Shown here piece after piece: positions 1 through 7,423 of a stretch of DNA of 12,861 nt. The notes below the pieces were generated by a model, which was given only the letters and a program-made list of their open reading frames with translations, was not told the origin of the DNA and made no database searches. This DNA is from an uncultured Clostridium sp. Lineage in GTDB: Bacteria > Bacillota > Clostridia > Lachnospirales > Lachnospiraceae. The stretch spans positions 1-12,861 of the forward strand of contig CALHQJ010000061.1 in NCBI GenBank assembly GCA_938036545.1, read 5' to 3'. How positions within the stretch are numbered: the first letter of the stretch is position 1; every line of letters starts with the position of its first letter. The position numbers and the translations under genes were made by a program.

Positions 1-36
1 ACATTCGGTTGCTTCAGCAATTAGCTGTTCTATCAT
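1..36 (-). CDS. 5' end of an unidentified minus-strand gene, cut by the window edge
   Basis: Only the first 12 codons are present, reading MIEQLIAEATEC from an ATG at 36. An AAAGGAGGG ribosome binding site (42-50) lies five bases upstream, and a well-formed promoter lies at 73-101, so this is a convincing gene start despite the tiny visible part. The beginning loosely resembles the start of AlbA_2/Schlafen-type ATP-binding proteins, which often open with a similar leader before an EFK motif. Twelve residues are too few to name a family. Confidence 0.5.
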   Translation of the reverse strand, partial: MIEQLIAEATEC

Positions 37-41
37 AAAAT

Positions 42-50
42 CCCTCCTTT
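42..50 (-). promoter_or_regulatory. Ribosome binding site of the left-edge gene
   Basis: AAAGGAGGG on the minus strand, five bases before the ATG at 36. It supports a real translation start at the window edge. Confidence 0.65.
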
Positions 51-72
51 GAGGTATTGGTAGTTTCTTTAT

Positions 73-101
73 ATTATACCCATAAGGAGAGTTTATTTCA
101 A
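73..101 (-). promoter_or_regulatory. Sigma-A-type promoter for the left-edge gene
   Basis: On the minus strand there is TTGAAA (101-96), exactly 17 bases of spacer, then a perfect TATAAT (78-73). Transcription would start near 66, giving a leader of about 30 bases that contains the ribosome binding site. This is one of the best consensus matches in the window. Confidence 0.7.
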
Positions 102-224
102 CGATAGGCACAAAGAGTTCAGCTAAAATAAAAACATTTATGAGAGGAAGTTCTTTTATTTCCGCTAAAACGAGATATAAAAAAGAGGTTATGCGGATTC
201 TTGCGGGTGCGTGATAGAATATGA

Positions 225-341
225 AATGTAGGTGGACATGAAAACAGCAAAACAACTATGGACATCTATGCAAGGGTAAAATACAATAAACCTGAGGAGT
301 TATTTGATGTGGTAAATCGAGCATTGGCAAAGGATAGATAA
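225..341 (+). pseudogene. Tyrosine recombinase (phage/ICE integrase) remnant, C-terminal tail only
   Basis: The frame open from 225 reads GGHENSKTTMDIYARV followed by about 20 residues, ending in a double stop (339-344). GHxNSxTTMxIYARV is the classic box-II end of tyrosine integrases: the His of the GH motif and the nucleophilic Tyr of the IYA motif are both visible. The visible tail length after the Tyr fits the family. Everything upstream is missing: a TGA at 222-224 interrupts the frame and the other frames nearby hold several stops. No start codon or ribosome binding site serves this fragment, so it is a non-functional relic of an integrated element. Confidence 0.7.
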
Positions 342-345
342 TAAA

Positions 346-825
346 TTACCAAACTTGAAATGCCAGTTTGGCATCTCAAGTTTTGCGCAGGACGAAAATA
401 ATTATGGTGGTCGTAGGACACTTCCTTATGCATTTACAGAGCAGGGAATCTCTATGTTGGCGAGTGTGCTACATAGCGAAGTAGCGATTAAGGTAAGTAT
501 TGGTATTATACGCGCATTTGTGGAAATGAGGCGATTTATTGCAAATAGTGCCCTGCTTTTTGAACGCATCAGTAATGTGGAATTAAAACAACTGGAATAT
601 CAAAAGCAAACGGATGAAAAATTGGATCAGATATATGATGCCTTTAGCCTGATTGTTAATCTGATTTAAAAAGCTGAAAAGGAAATCGTTTTAATTGATG
701 GCTATGTGGGTGTGGGAACACTGAATCTTCTCGCAAAAAAGAATGAGAATGTATCTGTTGTGATGTATACAAGGAGACTGTCACTGTTCGCTCAGAGGAG
801 AAATGACTTTATTTTTCTGGTGTAA
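346..825 (+). pseudogene. ORF6N-domain phage/mobile-element protein, truncated and interrupted
   Basis: The reading begins mid-protein at NLKCQFGISS and continues with NNYGGRRTLPYAFTEQGISM. The (G)GRR-x-LPYAFTEQG motif is the hallmark of ORF6N proteins, DNA-binding-associated proteins common in prophages and conjugative elements. A helical stretch (ELKQLEYQKQTDEKLDQ) follows. The linker usually present before IYDAFSLIVNLI appears to be deleted, and a TAA (667-669) replaces a sense codon. After it the same frame continues with recognisable family sequence (KAEKEIVLIDGYV, then GTLNLLAKK) until a stop at 823-825. The N-terminal ORF6N half is missing, and the fragment begins two bases after the integrase remnant, so a deletion probably joined the two. 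A TTG at 355 could start a 104-residue peptide, but no good ribosome binding site precedes it. Confidence 0.72.
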
Positions 826-1615
826 TTCCCGTTTTGTCATGTTGATACCGGATCTGGAATCCCGGAGTTTTTCGCGGTATTTCCTGTCAGCAAAGCGTGC
901 GTTGCAGCTGTATTTGTGTGCAATGGTACAGTGGTTGATTTTCTTTGTACAACCATTACAGACGAATCAATGGTTATATTTTCTTTCGTTTGAGCCAGGA
1001 TATTATCCGTATAATTTGGATCAGGATGAAGTGGTTCGGATGACGAATTACTTTTTGAATTTGGAACTCGCATTACAGTGTTACGAGAGTGAACAGGTTC
1101 ATGTGGACTTTGAACATGGTGAAATGTATTATTTTGAATTTGGGGAAGAGAAAAAGACGTGGAAATTTGAAGCGAAACCATTGCCATTTACATCATTTCA
1201 ATTTGGAAATTTACTCATTACAGATGACGAATTATTGGAAGATTTAAAAGATGCGCCGAAATGCAAAGCTGTTTTAGAAGCAGATATAGCAATTTTGGGA
1301 ATTTCAGTGAGTGATAAAAAGTTTAAACGGCCTGCTAATCCGGCGACATGCATGATTGCGGATGCTGCATCTGGGATGATGCTGAACTGTAAGCTACAGG
1401 AGCCAGGTGAAGATGCGATTGTGGCTCTGGCAGAAGAAATGATAGGATTTATCTTTCAGTACGGTGCGCCAAAAGAAGTAAGAGTATCAAATATTTTAGT
1501 AGAAGCTGGCCTGGAACAAATTTGCCAAACCTGCGGCATCAAATTAAGGCGTGTCAGAACTTTACGGGCAATAGAAGAATTTCGCGAAGAGATGGGGCGG
1601 TTTTATGAAAGGTGA
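803..1615 (+). CDS. Hypothetical protein with C-terminal DUF6930-like domain; N-terminus doubtful
   Basis: A 270-residue reading frame with no catalytic motif I recognise. The last 100 or so residues alternate strands and helices in the manner of DUF6930: a strand (ATCMIADAASGMML), a helix (EDAIVALAEEMIGFIFQ), then a strand (PKEVRVSN) and a short closing helix. The middle part (FEPGYYPYNLDQDEV) resembles the segment that precedes this domain in clostridial hypothetical proteins. The first 50 or so residues look unlike the family and overlap the end of the ORF6N relic in another frame. The GAGGAG before the ATG at 803 sits only two bases away, too close for good initiation; the ATG at 839 has no ribosome binding site. 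It may be a 5'-truncated or fused gene. Function unknown; it probably acts in the cytoplasm. Confidence 0.55.
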   Translation: MTLFFWCNSRFVMLIPDLESRSFSRYFLSAKRALQLYLCAMVQWLIFFVQPLQTNQWLYFLSFEPGYYPYNLDQDEVVRMTNYFLNLELALQCYESEQVHVDFEHGEMYYFEFGEEKKTWKFEAKPLPFTSFQFGNLLITDDELLEDLKDAPKCKAVLEADIAILGISVSDKKFKRPANPATCMIADAASGMMLNCKLQEPGEDAIVALAEEMIGFIFQYGAPKEVRVSNILVEAGLEQICQTCGIKLRRVRTLRAIEEFREEMGRFYER

Positions 1616-1690
1616 TACTGGAATATGATTGGACTTTTGTAAAATAAGACAGACCCTGACTGTGGCTTCTGCTCTTTTAAATCTTTTTCA

Positions 1691-1717
1691 AAAATAGCGA
1701 GACATTAAGGCTATTTT
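1691..1717. repeat. Inverted repeat over the symporter promoter, possible operator
   Basis: AAAATAGC (1691-1698) and GCTATTTT (1710-1717) form a perfect 8-bp inverted repeat around 11 bases. The -35 hexamer lies between the arms and the right arm occupies the spacer, the usual place for a repressor site. No regulator gene is adjacent, so this role is inferred from position only. Confidence 0.4.
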
Positions 1718-1727
1718 ACGCTATAAT
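1699..1727 (+). promoter_or_regulatory. Promoter of the SNF-family symporter
   Basis: GAGACA (1699-1704, 4 of 6 consensus bases), 17 bases, then a perfect TATAAT (1722-1727). The predicted start near 1734 leaves a leader of about 33 bases ahead of the symporter ATG. Confidence 0.6.
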
Positions 1728-1766
1728 AGACGCTATATACACAAGAAAGGGGAGAGACAGGCTATT

Positions 1767-3152
1767 ATGAATAGCGAGAAGAAGACTACAGGAAAAAGCG
1801 AGCGGGCAAGTTTTTCCGGAAGAATGGGCTATGTGCTGGCTGTAGCAGGTTCGGCAGTCGGCTTGGGAAATATATGGAGATTTCCTTATTTGGCGGCAAA
1901 ATTTGGCGGAGGAATGTTTCTGCTGGTTTACTTAATCCTGATGCTGACCTTTGGATTTACGCTGATTGTTACAGAGACAACCTTAGGCCGTATGACCAGA
2001 AAAAGTCCCGTAGGTGCATTTGGACATTTTGGAAAAGGAAAGGCTTTTAAGATAGGAGGCTGGCTCAATGCAGTAATCCCGATGCTGATTGTTCCATACT
2101 ACAGTGTAATCGGCGGCTGGGTTATGAAGTATTTATTTGAGTATTTAAGAGGAAACGCACAGGTTCTGGCACAGGAACAGTATTTTACAAACTTTACGTT
2201 AAATGCACCCAGCATGGAGATCTGGTTTTTGCTGTTTGCAGTATGTGTAGTAGTAGTCATTATGGCAGGAGTTGAGCATGGCGTAGAAAAGGTATCTAAG
2301 ATTATGATGCCCCTGCTGGTAATTTTAGCAATCTTTGTGGCTATTTATTCTGTTACCCGTCCAGGAGCAATGGAGGGAGTAAAATATTTCCTGCTTCCGG
2401 ATATTAGTAACTTTTCCTGGATGACCGTTGTGGCGGCCATGGGGCAGATGTTTTACTCGCTGTCTATTGCAATGGGTATTTTATATACCTATGGTTCTTA
2501 TATTGGAAAGGATGTGGACATCGAGCAGTCTACCAAACAGGTTGAAGTATTTGACACAGGAATCGCATTACTTGCAGGTTTAATGATCATTCCGGCAGTT
2601 TTTGCATTTTCCGGCGGTGCGCCAGAGACTTTACAGGCAGGTCCGGCTTTGATGTTTATTACAATTCCCAAAGTATTTGCAAGTATGGGAATGGGAACGC
2701 CAGTGGGAATTATGTTTTTCCTGATGGTATTCTTTGCAGCCCTTACCAGCGCCATTTCCTTAATGGAAACCAGTGTATCTACGATTACCGATCAGTTTGG
2801 GCTGAACCGTAAAGCAAGCATTCTATTAATGGGCGTTATGCTGGTTGTGTTAGGCTCCGGTTCTGCACTGGGCTTTAATGTATTAGACTTTATTAAGCCT
2901 TTTGGAATGTCTATTTTAGACTTCTTTGATTTCCTGACGAACTCTGTGATGATGCCATTGGCGGCTCTTGCAACCTGTATCCTGGTTCTCAGAGTAGTTG
3001 GTTTAAAGAAGATGGCAGAGGAAGTAGAGATTTCTTCTCCGTTTAAGCGGAAAAAGATGTATAATTTCTTCCTGAAATATCTGGCACCGGCCTTTTTAGT
3101 GATTATTTTGGTAAGTTCCATTGCTAATGTTATGGGGTGGATCAGTTTATAG
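1767..3152 (+). CDS. Sodium-dependent transporter, neurotransmitter:sodium symporter (SNF) family
   Basis: A 461-residue integral membrane protein expected to import an amino acid or related small molecule with Na+. The N-terminal signature is clear: SGRMGYVLAVAGSAVGLGNI followed by WRFPYLAAKFGGG (about residues 17-50). This is the unwound TM1 that binds substrate and Na+ in LeuT/MhsT. TM6 carries GQMFYSLSIAMGILYTYGSY, also typical. Hydrophobic segments suggest 11 TM helices, ending with a last helix after a charged loop (SSPFKRKK), as in the shorter bacterial TnaT/MhsT type rather than 12-TM LeuT. The substrate cannot be read from sequence. The start is the first ATG after the promoter; its GGGGAG (1749-1754) is 12 bases upstream, longer than usual. 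The gene appears monocistronic and converges on birA. Confidence 0.92.
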   Translation: MNSEKKTTGKSERASFSGRMGYVLAVAGSAVGLGNIWRFPYLAAKFGGGMFLLVYLILMLTFGFTLIVTETTLGRMTRKSPVGAFGHFGKGKAFKIGGWLNAVIPMLIVPYYSVIGGWVMKYLFEYLRGNAQVLAQEQYFTNFTLNAPSMEIWFLLFAVCVVVVIMAGVEHGVEKVSKIMMPLLVILAIFVAIYSVTRPGAMEGVKYFLLPDISNFSWMTVVAAMGQMFYSLSIAMGILYTYGSYIGKDVDIEQSTKQVEVFDTGIALLAGLMIIPAVFAFSGGAPETLQAGPALMFITIPKVFASMGMGTPVGIMFFLMVFFAALTSAISLMETSVSTITDQFGLNRKASILLMGVMLVVLGSGSALGFNVLDFIKPFGMSILDFFDFLTNSVMMPLAALATCILVLRVVGLKKMAEEVEISSPFKRKKMYNFFLKYLAPAFLVIILVSSIANVMGWISL

Positions 3153-3262
3153 GAGAGCAGCCAGGATCTGCGGCAGCAGTTTAAAATGGCGTATGTTTTG
3201 GTGCAAAATAAGAGAAAACTGGAATATTTATGAATTATTATGAGAATAAATGAATAATTTAT

Positions 3263-3304
3263 CGAAAAATATACGCCTGGCTGTTAATCGGCCAGGCGTA
3301 TATT
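3263..3304 (-). terminator. Intrinsic terminator of birA, overlapping its 3' coding end
   Basis: A perfect 14-bp stem pairs AATATACGCCTGGC (3268-3281) with its complement at 3291-3304 around a 9-base loop. Read on the minus strand the hairpin is followed by U-rich sequence (TATATTTTTCG), fitting an intrinsic terminator for birA. The ascending arm encodes the final residues of BirA and the stop codon lies in the loop. Read on the plus strand no U-tract follows, so it should not efficiently terminate the symporter mRNA. Confidence 0.8.
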
Positions 3305-4273
3305 GCCATAAGGAAAGGAAATAATCCTTCCATCACTGGAACGGCAGGTCAGACTGCCATCATTTTCGATAGAAAGAGGGGTTACTGGCTGGGAAATCCC
3401 ATCGGGGCCGGTTAGGATTCCAGGCCGTCCCAGAACCATGCTGCGTTTCCGATAAATATCAGGGACAGACGTTTCCTCTGCCAATTGTAAAAAGCGGCTG
3501 CAGATTGCGGCGGCCAGTTGATTCCGATTAATGTGAGAACCATCTAAGGAGCAGCCGTCCTTTGTAAGAGCGCCTATATCAGAACCGGAGGAATGGGGAA
3601 ATCCGCCTTCTGGTTCTTTTAAATTCAGGCCAATTCCGGCGATCACACAGTCGATTTCTCCCGTTTCAATGCTGGAAGAGGCTTCCGTCAGGATCCCGCC
3701 AATCTTTTTTCCTTGGAAATACAGGTCGTTGACCCATTTGATATCCAGTTCATAGCCGCATACCGAAGAGACGGCTTCCCAGACGGCTGAGGCTGCAGAG
3801 GCTGTGAGGAGACGGCTTTGGGAGAGCCGTTTCTGAGGGTGGTATAAGATGCTCATATACAGGCCTGAACCTGCCGGAGAGAAAAAAGACTGTCCCAGAT
3901 GGCCTCGTCCGGCCCTTTGGCTTTCTGCCAGAACCATAGTTCCGTCCGGCATAGGAGAAGACGCCTCCAATGCTTTTTGGCGAAGAATCAGGTTGGTAGA
4001 AGACACTTCTTTATAAACCATAATGGGGACAGGGGATTCGAAGAAATTCATATAAGAAGAAATAGCTTCGGGCGACAAAAACCCACTGTCTTTTTCTAAC
4101 AGATACCCTTTGTTAGTAACCGCTTTAATAGAATATCCCTCTTTCCGCAGAGACTGGATTGCTTTCCATACAGCAGTGCGGGAACAGGAAAGGCGGGCAG
4201 CCAGTTCTTCTCCGGAAACGTAGTTGTTTTTTTGAGATTGCAGGTAAATTAATACCGATGATTTTACAGACAT
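3284..4273 (-). CDS. birA: Bifunctional biotin--[acetyl-CoA-carboxylase] ligase / biotin operon repressor BirA
   Basis: Activates biotin to biotinyl-5'-AMP and attaches it to a lysine of biotin-carrier proteins; the holoenzyme can act as a DNA-binding repressor. The 329-residue protein has an N-terminal winged helix (about 1-60, with ELAARLSCSRTAVWKAIQSL as the recognition region), a central catalytic domain and a C-terminal SH3-like part (about 280-325). Catalytic motifs are SSTN (91-94), the adenylate loop QRAGRGHLGQSFFSP (119-133), DIKWVNDLYF (177-186, with the key Lys179) and KKIGGILTE (189-197). The loop deviates from the usual GRGRxGRxW, with His for Arg and Phe for Trp. An upstream in-frame ATG at 4318 exists, but the ATG at 4273 has AAAGGAG eight bases before it and matches the family's start. 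No biotin synthesis gene is nearby, so regulatory targets are probably elsewhere. Confidence 0.93.
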   Translation of the reverse strand: MSVKSSVLIYLQSQKNNYVSGEELAARLSCSRTAVWKAIQSLRKEGYSIKAVTNKGYLLEKDSGFLSPEAISSYMNFFESPVPIMVYKEVSSTNLILRQKALEASSPMPDGTMVLAESQRAGRGHLGQSFFSPAGSGLYMSILYHPQKRLSQSRLLTASAASAVWEAVSSVCGYELDIKWVNDLYFQGKKIGGILTEASSSIETGEIDCVIAGIGLNLKEPEGGFPHSSGSDIGALTKDGCSLDGSHINRNQLAAAICSRFLQLAEETSVPDIYRKRSMVLGRPGILTGPDGISQPVTPLSIENDGSLTCRSSDGRIISFPYGNIRLAD

Positions 4274-4281
4274 TTCCAAAT

Positions 4282-4288
4282 CTCCTTT
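4282..4288 (-). promoter_or_regulatory. Ribosome binding site deciding the birA start
   Basis: AAAGGAG on the minus strand, eight bases before the ATG at 4273. It lies inside the possible 15-residue extension from 4318 and argues for the shorter protein. Confidence 0.7.
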
Positions 4289-4320
4289 ATCAATGGGAAA
4301 ATACCAGATACTTTGCATTG

Positions 4321-4350
4321 ATCCTACACAAAAATAAGAAGAATTGTCAA
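4321..4350 (-). promoter_or_regulatory. Promoter of birA
   Basis: On the minus strand there is a perfect TTGACA (4350-4345), 18 bases, then TAGGAT (4326-4321), preceded by TGTG. Transcription would start near 4314, just inside the longer possible reading frame, which further supports the start at 4273. Confidence 0.65.
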
Positions 4351-4369
4351 GATATAAAGATACCTTTAC

Positions 4370-4398
4370 TTGACTTTTGCTTCAATAATATGTAAAAT
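4370..4398 (+). promoter_or_regulatory. Promoter of the opp-ldcA operon
   Basis: TTGACT (4370-4375), 17 bases, then TAAAAT (4393-4398). Predicted start is near 4405, giving a leader of about 60 bases. Its -35 lies 19 bases from the -35 of the birA promoter on the other strand, so the two are a compact divergent pair. Confidence 0.7.
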
Positions 4399-4404
4399 GA
4401 AACT

Positions 4405-4430
4405 TAATTATTCGCAGTGAGTAATTATTC
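4405..4430. repeat. Direct repeat TAATTATTC in the opp operon leader
   Basis: TAATTATTC occurs at 4405-4413 and again at 4422-4430, 17 bases apart start to start, so slightly under two helical turns. It begins at the predicted transcription start of the opp operon. That is a plausible repressor site, but the sequence is AT-rich and chance is possible. Confidence 0.35.
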
Positions 4431-4453
4431 ACATTCCACCGCGGAGAAGAAAG

Positions 4454-4458
4454 GGAGG
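4454..4458 (+). promoter_or_regulatory. Ribosome binding site deciding the oppB start
   Basis: GGAGG is seven bases before the ATG at 4466 but only one base before the ATG at 4460. Initiation should therefore occur at 4466. Confidence 0.7.
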
Positions 4459-4465
4459 AATGACG

Positions 4466-5392
4466 ATGGTCAAATATATTTTAAAAAGAATTGGAGCAGG
4501 AATCGTATCCCTGTTTGTATTGATAACGATTACGTTCTTTCTGCTTCATATCATTCCAGGCGGCCCCTTCAGTCCGGCTGAAAATCGAAATGTACCGCCT
4601 AAAATTCTGGAAAAGATTTCTGAGCAGTATGGCCTCAATGATCCAATTCCCCAACAGTATATCCGCTATTTAAAAAATCTGGCCCAGGGCGATTTGGGAA
4701 CTTCATTTAAAAAGCAGGATACTACAGTAAACGAGCTGATTGCACAGGGCTTCCCAGTGTCTGCAAAGGTAGGTTTTTGGGGCGTTTTAATTTCTCTTGC
4801 TGTAGGAGTTCCGCTAGGAGTGATAGCGGCAGTGAAACGGGGCAGGTGGCCGGACGGAGCGGCCATGGTATTCGCCACAATCGGCGTGTCGGTGCCATCC
4901 TTCGTTATCTGCGTTCTGATGATGTATTTCTTCTGCGAAAAGTGGAAAATTTTCCCGTCTTATGGTCTGACTTCCTGGAAACATTACATATTGCCGGTAT
5001 TCTGTATGGCTTTTTCCCAGATTGCTTACATTACCCGTCTTATGCGTTCTTCCATGTTAGAGACAATGCGTCAGGATTATATCCGTACCGAACGTGCAAA
5101 AGGTGTGCCGGAGTTTGCAGTAATTGGCAAATACGCCATGAAAAATTCCCTGCTTCCCATCGTCACCTATGTAGGCCCTATGGTAGCGGCACTTTTAACC
5201 GGTACGTTTATTATTGAAAAGATGTTTTCCGTACCTGGCCTGGGCCGGTACTTTGTAAGCGCAATCAGCGACAGAGACTATTCTGTAACATTAGGTCTGA
5301 CCCTGTTTGTGGGCGGATTAATTATTATTGTCAATATCATTGTAGACATTATGTATGCGATTATTGACCCGAGAGTAAAGATTGATAAATAG
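4466..5392 (+). CDS. oppB: Peptide ABC transporter permease, OppB/DppB family
   Basis: First of two membrane subunits of the peptide importer encoded here. The 308-residue protein opens with the typical YILKRIGAGI leader and TM1 (about 4-30), followed by the extracytoplasmic region holding YGLNDP and GDLGTS (about 55-80). Further hydrophobic segments fall near 103-123, 134-157, 176-190, 232-250 and 276-300. The cytoplasmic EAA loop (about 206-227, IRTERAKGVPEFAVIGKYAM) contacts the ATPases, and the family's PGLGRYF motif is at 257-263. A second in-frame ATG at 4460 is too close to the Shine-Dalgarno. The oppC start follows 11 bases after the stop, so they are one transcript. Opp versus Dpp substrate class cannot be told from this subunit. 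Confidence 0.92.
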   Translation: MVKYILKRIGAGIVSLFVLITITFFLLHIIPGGPFSPAENRNVPPKILEKISEQYGLNDPIPQQYIRYLKNLAQGDLGTSFKKQDTTVNELIAQGFPVSAKVGFWGVLISLAVGVPLGVIAAVKRGRWPDGAAMVFATIGVSVPSFVICVLMMYFFCEKWKIFPSYGLTSWKHYILPVFCMAFSQIAYITRLMRSSMLETMRQDYIRTERAKGVPEFAVIGKYAMKNSLLPIVTYVGPMVAALLTGTFIIEKMFSVPGLGRYFVSAISDRDYSVTLGLTLFVGGLIIIVNIIVDIMYAIIDPRVKIDK

Positions 5393-5403
5393 GAGAGTTT
5401 AAC

Positions 5404-6378
5404 ATGAAGAAAAAAGGTATGGCCCAGGTTCAGGAAACAGCAGGACCTTCGTATTCTATGACGGATGCGATTCCGGATGATTTACTGGCAGATCTGGCAG
5501 AGTCAGACAGAGAGGCCGAAAGTATTGAGAGAGAAAGCATCTCCTATTTGCAGATGTGCTGGAGAAGACTGAAAAAAGACAAGCTGGCTATGTTTGGAAT
5601 CGGGGTCATTGTTGTTATGACGCTGTTTGCTATCTTTGCCCCGATTTTTTCTCCATATACCTATGACCAGACGGATTTTGCACATATTTTGGAATGGCCC
5701 AGCAAAGCCCACTGGTTTGGAACGGACAAATTAGGAAGAGATATTTTTGTCAGAACCATGTACGGCGCCAGAATTTCCCTTACTATTGGTTTTACGGCTG
5801 CATTTATCAATATGGTTATCGGCGTTTTATATGGTGGTATTGCAGGTTATCTGGGCGGAAAAACCGATATGATTATGATGCGTATTGTAGACATTCTCTG
5901 CGGCATCCCCAGCTTGATTTATTTAATATTGATTATGATGTTCCTTGGAAATACCATGAAGAGTATCTTAATCGCCATGTGCCTGACCTATTGGATTACA
6001 ACGGCCAGAATGGTAAGAGGCCAGATTTTGACCTTAAGAGAGCAGGACTTTGCTTTAGCAGGTAAGGTGTGCGGCCTGAGCAAATGGCAGATTTTGATTC
6101 ACCATTTAATCCCTAACAGCATTGGAACGATTATTGTAACAGTAACCTTTTTAATTCCGTCTGCTATTTTCCAGGAAGCATTCTTAAGTTTCCTTGGAAT
6201 CGGCATTCAGGTGCCAAAAGCAAGCTGGGGTACTCTGGCAAATGACGCCATTGAATATCTGTTTTCCTATCCATATCAGATGTTCTTCCCAGCAGTAGCC
6301 ATCAGCATTACGATTTTTGCGTTGAACTTTATCGGCGACGGCCTTCGGGACGCTTTAGACCCCAGACTGAAAAAATAA
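5404..6378 (+). CDS. oppC: Peptide ABC transporter permease, OppC/DppC family
   Basis: Second membrane subunit, 324 residues. It has an OppC_N-type start: a cytoplasmic segment (WRRLKKDKLAMFG) leading into TM1 (about 62-83) and then the conserved HWFGTDKLGRDIF (103-115). The transmembrane domain follows, with the EAA loop near 214-235 (DFALAGKVCGLSKWQILIHH). LSFLGIG and GTLANDA, then the GDGLRDALDPRLKK ending, are characteristic of the subfamily. The first 45 or so residues form an acidic, hydrophilic extension (DAIPDDLLADLAESDREAES), somewhat longer than in many homologues. AGGAG stands eight bases before the ATG. It pairs with OppB to form the channel. Confidence 0.92.
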   Translation: MKKKGMAQVQETAGPSYSMTDAIPDDLLADLAESDREAESIERESISYLQMCWRRLKKDKLAMFGIGVIVVMTLFAIFAPIFSPYTYDQTDFAHILEWPSKAHWFGTDKLGRDIFVRTMYGARISLTIGFTAAFINMVIGVLYGGIAGYLGGKTDMIMMRIVDILCGIPSLIYLILIMMFLGNTMKSILIAMCLTYWITTARMVRGQILTLREQDFALAGKVCGLSKWQILIHHLIPNSIGTIIVTVTFLIPSAIFQEAFLSFLGIGIQVPKASWGTLANDAIEYLFSYPYQMFFPAVAISITIFALNFIGDGLRDALDPRLKK

Positions 6379-6400
6379 GTGTTAATTAGGAGAACCTAAG

Positions 6401-7423
6401 ATGAACAATACAGAAAATAAGGTACTGCTGGATGTGAAGAACCTTCATACCAGTTTTGCTACAGATGACGGACAGGTGAAGGCAGTTCGGGGAGTTTCCA
6501 TCCATGTAGACGAGGGAGAAAGCCTTGGAATCGTAGGAGAATCCGGTTGCGGCAAGTCGGTCAGTATGTTGTCTATTATGCACCTTCTGGCTGATAATGC
6601 GAAACTGGAAGCAGATGAGATTACCTTTAACGGAGAGGATTTGCTCCACAAACCCATAAAAGAGATGCGGAAATACCAGGGAAATCAGATTTCCATGATC
6701 TTCCAGGATCCGATGACTAGCTTAAATCCGCTGTTTACCATTGAAGAACAGGTATGCAATCCGCTGATCCGGCATAAAAAATTAAGTAAAAAAGAAGCAA
6801 GAAAACGGGCGGTAGAGGTTTTGGATCAGGTAGGAATCCCTGATCCGGAAAAACGGTTAAAACAGTACCCTCACGAGCTTTCCGGCGGTATGCGCCAGAG
6901 AGTTATGATTGCCATTGCAATCTGCTGTGCGCCAAAGCTTTTAATTGCAGATGAGCCTACTACTGCCCTGGACGTTACCATTCAGGCACAGATTCTGGAA
7001 TTAATGCAGGAGATGAAGGAACAGTATCATATGTCCCTGATCCTGATTACCCATGATTTAGGCGTAATTGCCAGCATGTGCACCAGGGTTGTAGTAATGT
7101 ATGGAGGTTTAATCATGGAAGAAGGATCGGTGCGTGACATTTTCTATCGTACCGGTCATCCATATACATTAGGACTGATGGAATCCATTCCAAAGCACGA
7201 TAAGCAGCGTTTGGTTCCGATTTACGGCACACCGCCGGATTTACTTACTCCGCCGAAAGGATGTCCGTTTGCGGCTCGCTGCAAATACGCTATGAAGCTG
7301 TGTAATGAGCATTTGCCGGAGCTTACAGAAATCGGAGAAGGCCACAGAAGCGCCTGCTGGCTTCACAATCCTTCTGTAAAAGCTAAGAAAGGAGAGGTGA
7401 AGCTGTATGAGCATCAGCAGTAA
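6401..7423 (+). CDS. oppD: Peptide ABC transporter ATP-binding protein, OppD/DppD family
   Basis: One of two ATPases that drive import, 340 residues, cytoplasmic and bound to the permeases. Seen in order: Walker A GESGCGKS (46-53), Q-loop Gln102 in [11 protein letters not shown], signature LSGGMRQR (160-167), Walker B LLIADE (180-185) and switch His218. The C-terminal oligopeptide-transporter extension (about 230-325) holds [10 protein letters not shown] and four cysteines, Cys288, Cys294, Cys301 and Cys319, spaced C-x5-C-x6-C-x17-C. In some Dpp-type ATPases such a cluster binds [4Fe-4S]; whether it does here is inference. AGGAG lies eight bases before the start, and the 3' end overlaps oppF by 17 bases, which suggests translational coupling. 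Confidence 0.93.
   Translation: MNNTENKVLLDVKNLHTSFATDDGQVKAVRGVSIHVDEGESLGIVGESGCGKSVSMLSIMHLLADNAKLEADEITFNGEDLLHKPIKEMRKYQGNQISMIFQDPMTSLNPLFTIEEQVCNPLIRHKKLSKKEARKRAVEVLDQVGIPDPEKRLKQYPHELSGGMRQRVMIAIAICCAPKLLIADEPTTALDVTIQAQILELMQEMKEQYHMSLILITHDLGVIASMCTRVVVMYGGLIMEEGSVRDIFYRTGHPYTLGLMESIPKHDKQRLVPIYGTPPDLLTPPKGCPFAARCKYAMKLCNEHLPELTEIGEGHRSACWLHNPSVKAKKGEVKLYEHQQ

Noticed and set aside
100..224. Further upstream coding sequence of the integrase remnant
   Set aside because: All three plus frames contain stops or unrecognisable sequence here; apart from the minus-strand promoter edge I see no supportable feature.
837..1187. A 116-residue minus-strand reading frame opposite the DUF6930-like gene
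   Set aside because: Low-complexity Ser/Thr/His/Asn-rich product with no family pattern and no ribosome binding site; it mirrors the coding frame on the other strand.
3230..3262. AT-rich 10-bp hairpin (ATGAATTATT pairing with AATAATTTAT) after the symporter, as its terminator
   Set aside because: The stem is nearly all A-T with one G-T pair and no U-tract follows on the plus strand; too weak to call.
4405..4430. BirA operator for autoregulation or biotin control of the opp operon
   Set aside because: Known BirA sites are long inverted repeats with GTTAAC-like arms; this is a direct repeat without that motif.
4777..5217. A 146-residue frame within oppB
   Set aside because: It lies in another frame of a clear permease gene, is rich in Arg, Cys and Ser as frame shadows are, and has no start signals.
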